Below are positions 60,057 through 64,000 of a stretch of DNA of 64,000 nucleotides, one piece after another. The translations under genes were made by a program, and so were the position numbers. Origin of the DNA: Cyclobacteriaceae bacterium. GTDB taxonomy: Bacteria > Bacteroidota > Bacteroidia > Cytophagales > Cyclobacteriaceae. Each line of letters begins with the position of its first letter. Position 1 is the stretch's first letter. The notes under the pieces were generated by a model. The model searched no databases. It had not been told where the DNA came from and saw only the letters and a program-made list of their open reading frames with translations. The stretch is taken from the NCBI GenBank assembly GCA_029858965.1, contig JAOUDZ010000002.1, positions 60,268-124,267 on the forward strand. Reading direction: 5' to 3'.

Positions 60057-63014
60057 ATGAATAAGGCATATTTTCTTGTAATTACCTTTACTGTTTATCA
60101 CGCATTTCTATTTGCGCAAGACTTTGATTTTTCAACGCGGAATTATACTGCAATAGACGGACTTCCACAGTCGCAGGTAATGGCCATGGCAGAAGACAAG
60201 AATGGTTATTTATGGGTTGGAACACAGGGTGGTGGATTGGCCCGTTTTGATGGGCGAACGTTTAAAGTTTATACAACCCTTGACGGGCTCCTTACAAATC
60301 AGGTTATCGGACTGAAATTTGATCGTCATGATAACTTGTGGATTGCTCATCCCAGGGGGGTAACGAAATTTGATGGTCTTGGCTTCAAGCGCTTCCAGCC
60401 ACCGACAGCGCAAAGTGCTCCGAATTCTATTCGACAGATTTACGAAGTAAATGATACCCTTTTGTTGCTTTCTGGAAAAGGGCTGATGACGAAAATATAC
60501 CATGACTCGTTGTATTACTGGGATAGGCAAATATTCAAGGGTAAATTGATTCGACGCATACACGTAGCCCCTGGGGGCATGACTTGTATTTATGTAAGTG
60601 ATAGCTCATCGATAATCAAATCAAAGGATATGTCATTTGTGGTCTCGCCGGACGTGAAGACGGGAAGGATATATAATATTTTCAACTATAGAAATGATGT
60701 GTTGTTGCAAACCGCGTGGGGTTTGTTTCGCATGGATTTAACCAATAACAAATTAGAACGACTTTCATGGGAACTATCCGGCCATGTTTTGGCATACGAT
60801 CAGAAGAAAAATGAGTTCTGGACACAGAAGGGTGGCTCACTTTACAAAGAAAAGTTTATCAACGGGATTAGTAATCCTTCGCTTGTTCTTGCTGATGTTT
60901 ATATTCGGCAGGTTCTCCTTGATTCAGAGGGGAACGTCTGGTTTGCATCGGACGGTCGGGGCCTTTATAAATACTTCATACAGGATTTTATTCAGCGTAG
61001 CCCGGAGAATATCCGAAGCGTTATGGCTGTTACCAAAGATACAAAGGGGGCAACTTGGGTAGGCACGATGGGGAAGGGTTTGTGGAAGATTGATGGTGGA
61101 AGCATAACTTCCTACGCCATGGGTGGAGCAAAAGAATCTTACCGCAATGAGATACTCTGTGTAGCAGAATCGCCGGGGGGTACCCTATGGGTAGGAACAG
61201 GCAAAGGATTGGGCAAATATGATCGGGGTAGCGACTCCTTCCAATGGTTTACCAGGGCCGACGGACTTCCTGGGGATGGCATTGTGTGTATTGCCTTTGA
61301 TGAAAATGGATTGTGGGTGGGTACTGGAAATGGATTAAGCTACTACGATGGTAAATCTTTTGGAACCTACAATACGGCGAATGGACTTGCGGCAAATTCA
61401 ATTTGGGCGTTGCATTATTCAGAAAAGCACAAAACCCTGTTTGTTGCAACAGAAGTGGCGATAAACACTTTGCGAGATGGTAAGGTAGGTGTTGTGTCAA
61501 TATCCGAAATGGTCAATACTTCCGTGTTAAGCATTCATTCTTATCAGGATTCTTTGCTGGTAATCGGCACAAGCGGGGCTGGTGTCGTTGTGCTAAACCC
61601 CAGTACCGGTCAACGAAAGTTCATCACTACCCGTGAAGGTATGGCGTCAGACTTTGTATACTTCGCTGCTGAGGATGAAAAGAACTACTTGTGGATCGGC
61701 ACCGAGAAAGGTATTAGTCGCGTTAAGCTGGACGATCACCATGAACTCATAGAAAATCTTCATTTTGGTTATGATAACGGACTTACAGGAGTTGAGACAA
61801 ATCAAAATGCATTTTATGTGAGTCCATCGACAAAGTATTTTGGATTGGTTGATGGCCTGTATGAATTCAATGATTTGAATAAGGAAAGATTGCGATCCTT
61901 TGATGTTCATCTTACCGATGTTCAGATTTTATATGGTGATTACGCACTACACACTTATGCGGATAGTACCGTCGGATTTTTTAAGATTCCATACAAACCT
62001 TCGCTTCCGCCAGATAAGAATCATCTTACATTTCAGTTTAACCGTGTAGATAAAAGGTACTCAAAGTCGGTAAAGTATAAATATTTTCTTGAGAATTTTG
62101 ATAAAACATGGTCCCACCCTTCTTCCACCAGTGAGGTAACGTATAGCAATCTTCCACCAGGTCATTATACCTTTCGCGTGATGAGTACGGATAATAACGG
62201 TAGTTGGACGGACGCAAAAATAGCTTATGATTTTTCTATCAAGCCACCATTTTACCAAACCACATCTTTTATTGTGGCTATGTTCATCCTTGTGGGCGGA
62301 CTCATTACCCTTGTGATGTACATACGTGTGAAGCAGCGCGTCAGCAGAGTCGTAACGCTGGAACGGATACGGCAGAGAGAACAGGATAACCTGCGAAAAG
62401 AAATCGCGCGTGATTTTCACGATGAAATGGGAAATCAATTGACCCGGATCATTAATTATGTAAGCCTGCTGAAGCTAAATGGTAACGGGAATAACAGTGG
62501 CCAGGATCTCTATACAAAAGTCGAGAACTCCGCAAAATACCTGTACACCGGCACACGCGATTTTATATGGGCGATTGATCCCGTAAATGATGAATTGTCT
62601 AAACTCTTCATACACATCCGCGATTTTGGGGAAAAGCTATTTGAAGAAAAAGGAATAAGTTTCAGGGCCTTCAATGATGTTAAGGAGAGAATTAAGCTCC
62701 CATACGGATTCAGTCGGGAGGCCAACCTTATTTTCAAGGAGGCAATGACGAATGCCTTCAAATCTGCTTGCGCCAGGAATGTAACGCTGACTTTAAAAAG
62801 AGATCAGAAGAATGGTTTCGAGTTGAGCTTCGAAGATGATGGCATAGGATTCTATGCCGGTGATATAGAAAAATCCAATGGTCTTCAAAATATTCGTGAA
62901 AGAGCGAACAAAATCGGGGCGGTTTTACGTATACACAGTATCAAGAATGAAGGAACGAAAATCGTTCTGTGCTTTACCCTTACTGAAACAAGAAAGTATG
63001 GCCTTACCTTTTAA
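60057..63014 (+). CDS. Two-component sensor kinase with beta-propeller (reg_prop/Y_Y_Y) periplasmic domain
   Basis: A 985-residue sensor. After the signal peptide (to about residue 21, FLFAQ), many reg_prop repeats of the form NLWxGTxxGGLxxFDG build two propellers (about 25-620); a Y_Y_Y domain follows at about 655-730, then a membrane segment at 735-757. The cytoplasmic part is HisKA_3-type with phospho-acceptor His788 in ARDFHDEMGNQL and a HATPase domain (EDDGIGFYAG). The ATG at 60057 starts the signal. It overlaps the response regulator gene by 17 bases. Confidence 0.93.
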   Translation: MNKAYFLVITFTVYHAFLFAQDFDFSTRNYTAIDGLPQSQVMAMAEDKNGYLWVGTQGGGLARFDGRTFKVYTTLDGLLTNQVIGLKFDRHDNLWIAHPRGVTKFDGLGFKRFQPPTAQSAPNSIRQIYEVNDTLLLLSGKGLMTKIYHDSLYYWDRQIFKGKLIRRIHVAPGGMTCIYVSDSSSIIKSKDMSFVVSPDVKTGRIYNIFNYRNDVLLQTAWGLFRMDLTNNKLERLSWELSGHVLAYDQKKNEFWTQKGGSLYKEKFINGISNPSLVLADVYIRQVLLDSEGNVWFASDGRGLYKYFIQDFIQRSPENIRSVMAVTKDTKGATWVGTMGKGLWKIDGGSITSYAMGGAKESYRNEILCVAESPGGTLWVGTGKGLGKYDRGSDSFQWFTRADGLPGDGIVCIAFDENGLWVGTGNGLSYYDGKSFGTYNTANGLAANSIWALHYSEKHKTLFVATEVAINTLRDGKVGVVSISEMVNTSVLSIHSYQDSLLVIGTSGAGVVVLNPSTGQRKFITTREGMASDFVYFAAEDEKNYLWIGTEKGISRVKLDDHHELIENLHFGYDNGLTGVETNQNAFYVSPSTKYFGLVDGLYEFNDLNKERLRSFDVHLTDVQILYGDYALHTYADSTVGFFKIPYKPSLPPDKNHLTFQFNRVDKRYSKSVKYKYFLENFDKTWSHPSSTSEVTYSNLPPGHYTFRVMSTDNNGSWTDAKIAYDFSIKPPFYQTTSFIVAMFILVGGLITLVMYIRVKQRVSRVVTLERIRQREQDNLRKEIARDFHDEMGNQLTRIINYVSLLKLNGNGNNSGQDLYTKVENSAKYLYTGTRDFIWAIDPVNDELSKLFIHIRDFGEKLFEEKGISFRAFNDVKERIKLPYGFSREANLIFKEAMTNAFKSACARNVTLTLKRDQKNGFELSFEDDGIGFYAGDIEKSNGLQNIRERANKIGAVLRIHSIKNEGTKIVLCFTLTETRKYGLTF

Positions 63015-63630
63015 GAAACGTGTAATAATCGTAGAAGACGATCAGGAAATACGCAGCAGTTTTACGTTGATTGTCAATAGTTCTGATAAATTCGTTGTGG
63101 TGAATGCATATGGCAGCTGCGAAGAGGCTATAGCAAATCTTTCCCGCGACAAGCCAGAGATAGCTTTAATGGATATTGAATTGCCTGGCGTAAATGGTAT
63201 CCAGGGCACCAAGGCCATTAAAGACAAGAGTCCGCATGTAGATGTTATCATGGTGTCTGTGTATGAAGACAGTGATTTGGTTTTTGAAGCTCTAAAAGCC
63301 GGTGCATCGGGATACATTACCAAGAGCGCGAATTATATGGAGTTATTGGGGGCGTTGGATGAAATTGTAAAAGGGGGAGCACCCATGAGTAGTAAAATTG
63401 CACGCATGGTCATCGACAATTTTCATGTCAATCCAAACTCGCCGCTCACAAGGCGTGAGACGGAAATACTACAACTGATTTCTGAAGGTAAAACCTACAC
63501 TCAGATTTCGGAAGAACTATTTATTTCGAAGGAGACTTCGAAAACGCACATCAAGAACATTTATTCGAAACTCCAGGTAAACAGTAAGTCGGAGGCCATT
63601 GCGAAGGCCAACCTGGAAAAACTTATCTAG
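62998..63630 (+). CDS. NarL/LuxR-type response regulator
   Basis: A 210-residue regulator. Receiver domain at about 7-125 with the acidic pair D14/D15, phospho-acceptor D59 in ALMDIELPG and Lys in GYITKSANYM; LuxR-type helix-turn-helix at about 148-205 (LTRRETEILQLISEGKTYTQ, KETSKTHIKNIYSKL). The ATG at 62998 gives the normal receiver start; the earlier frame lies inside the kinase gene. It is the partner of the kinase that overlaps its 5' end by 17 bases. Confidence 0.95.
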   Translation: MALPFKKRVIIVEDDQEIRSSFTLIVNSSDKFVVVNAYGSCEEAIANLSRDKPEIALMDIELPGVNGIQGTKAIKDKSPHVDVIMVSVYEDSDLVFEALKAGASGYITKSANYMELLGALDEIVKGGAPMSSKIARMVIDNFHVNPNSPLTRRETEILQLISEGKTYTQISEELFISKETSKTHIKNIYSKLQVNSKSEAIAKANLEKLI

Positions 63631-64000
63631 TATTTGAAGGGACACCTGCCGGTACAAAGTTGGAGGGGTCAGCCATAGAAGGACTGGCCATAGCTATTCA
63701 AATTCTTATCTTACCACGGCAAAGCACGATGTTGCATAGCTAATCTTGTTTGCTATCCTATGCGATATCGGATTCAAGGTGAGTTTGCGGATCAAATCTT
63801 TTCACGAAGGCGTCAAGCCCAATTACCGGGTTGTTTAAGAAACGCCTACAGATCGCTGTGTATTCGCGATTTCCCCCCAGGTTGGCGTCACGTCTATTCC
63901 TATTTGCTGAATTGTTATACCAGTCCAAAATATTTCCGCAATCACCCAGCTAACGGGATTCCCATTTGTGGAAAATACCATTTAATAGGTCATTTTTTTC
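63631..64000. other. 370-base region without a recognised gene at the right edge
   Basis: No convincing frame, RNA gene, repeat or terminator. A 48-codon minus-strand frame (63835-63981, starting MVFSTNGNPVSW) is open but shows no family features. A gene running off the edge cannot be excluded. Confidence 0.4.

Noticed and set aside
63835..63981. 48-codon minus-strand frame near the right edge
   Set aside because: No recognisable family, no promoter or ribosome-binding site, and ordinary for a region of this base composition.

Overview
The window looks like a stretch of ordinary chromosome from a Bacteroidota bacterium, most likely of the order Cytophagales. Several things point there. Spaced motifs of the form TTTG-N18/19-TAnnTTTG, the Bacteroidota promoter pattern, precede several genes. 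Start sites mostly lack strong Shine-Dalgarno sequences. Lineage-typical proteins are present: an IPExxxVDY protein beside pyk, a GIN-domain (DUF2807) protein, an ExbB-X-ExbD-ExbD cluster, a fused two-domain 2-oxoacid dehydrogenase E1, PorV/PorT-like barrels and glycine-rich RRM proteins. The taxon is an inference from gene content; no rRNA is present. I see no CRISPR array, insertion sequence, prophage or plasmid origin.

Layout. 1-3.4 kb: a histidine kinase cut by the left edge, a DASS (SLC13) carboxylate transporter and an RRM protein, all on the minus strand. 3.5-11.3 kb: an ECF sigma factor with a small Cys/His-rich membrane partner, then a TetR-TolC-MFP-RND efflux operon whose promoter carries a perfect 10-bp inverted repeat, ended by a strong terminator. 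11.4-22.6 kb: a metallophosphoesterase, an FGGY kinase, a second RRM protein and a series of envelope proteins (GIN domain, helix-hairpin-helix barrel with a PorV-like partner, MORN-repeat protein, BamA-like barrel, Lgt). 22.8-31 kb: core housekeeping (acpP-fabF-rnc, pyk, an RqcH-like protein, an MBL-fold hydrolase, miaA).

31-46.2 kb is rich in surface-glycan and envelope genes. There are glycosyltransferases, a Wzx-like flippase, and a DegT aminotransferase / hexapeptide acyltransferase / WecF-like transferase trio that suggests a 4-acetamido-4,6-dideoxyhexose. Also here are UDP-GlcNAc 2-epimerase, ruvC, a SpoIIE-type phosphatase, a polysaccharide deacetylase, dgkA, a TatD nuclease and asparaginase. 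46.3-48.8 kb: tRNA-Ser(GGA) and the proton-channel cluster. 48.8-58.6 kb: an MFS transporter, AMP nucleosidase, an orphan HsdR-N-like protein, alanine dehydrogenase, a GGCT-like protein, the fused E1, lipoproteins, a LuxE-like ligase and a PorT-like barrel. 58.7-64 kb: tRNA-Arg(ACG) next to a coding-like remnant, a second ECF sigma factor with a membrane partner, and a propeller-sensor kinase with its NarL-type regulator.

No entirely new multi-gene system stands out. The best leads are the helix-hairpin-helix outer-membrane pair, the sigma factor/Cys-His membrane-protein pair, the efflux-operon operator, the amino-sugar trio, two very small membrane or lipoprotein genes and the remnant at tRNA-Arg. 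Several starts given here are corrections to internal ATG, GTG or TTG codons, argued case by case.
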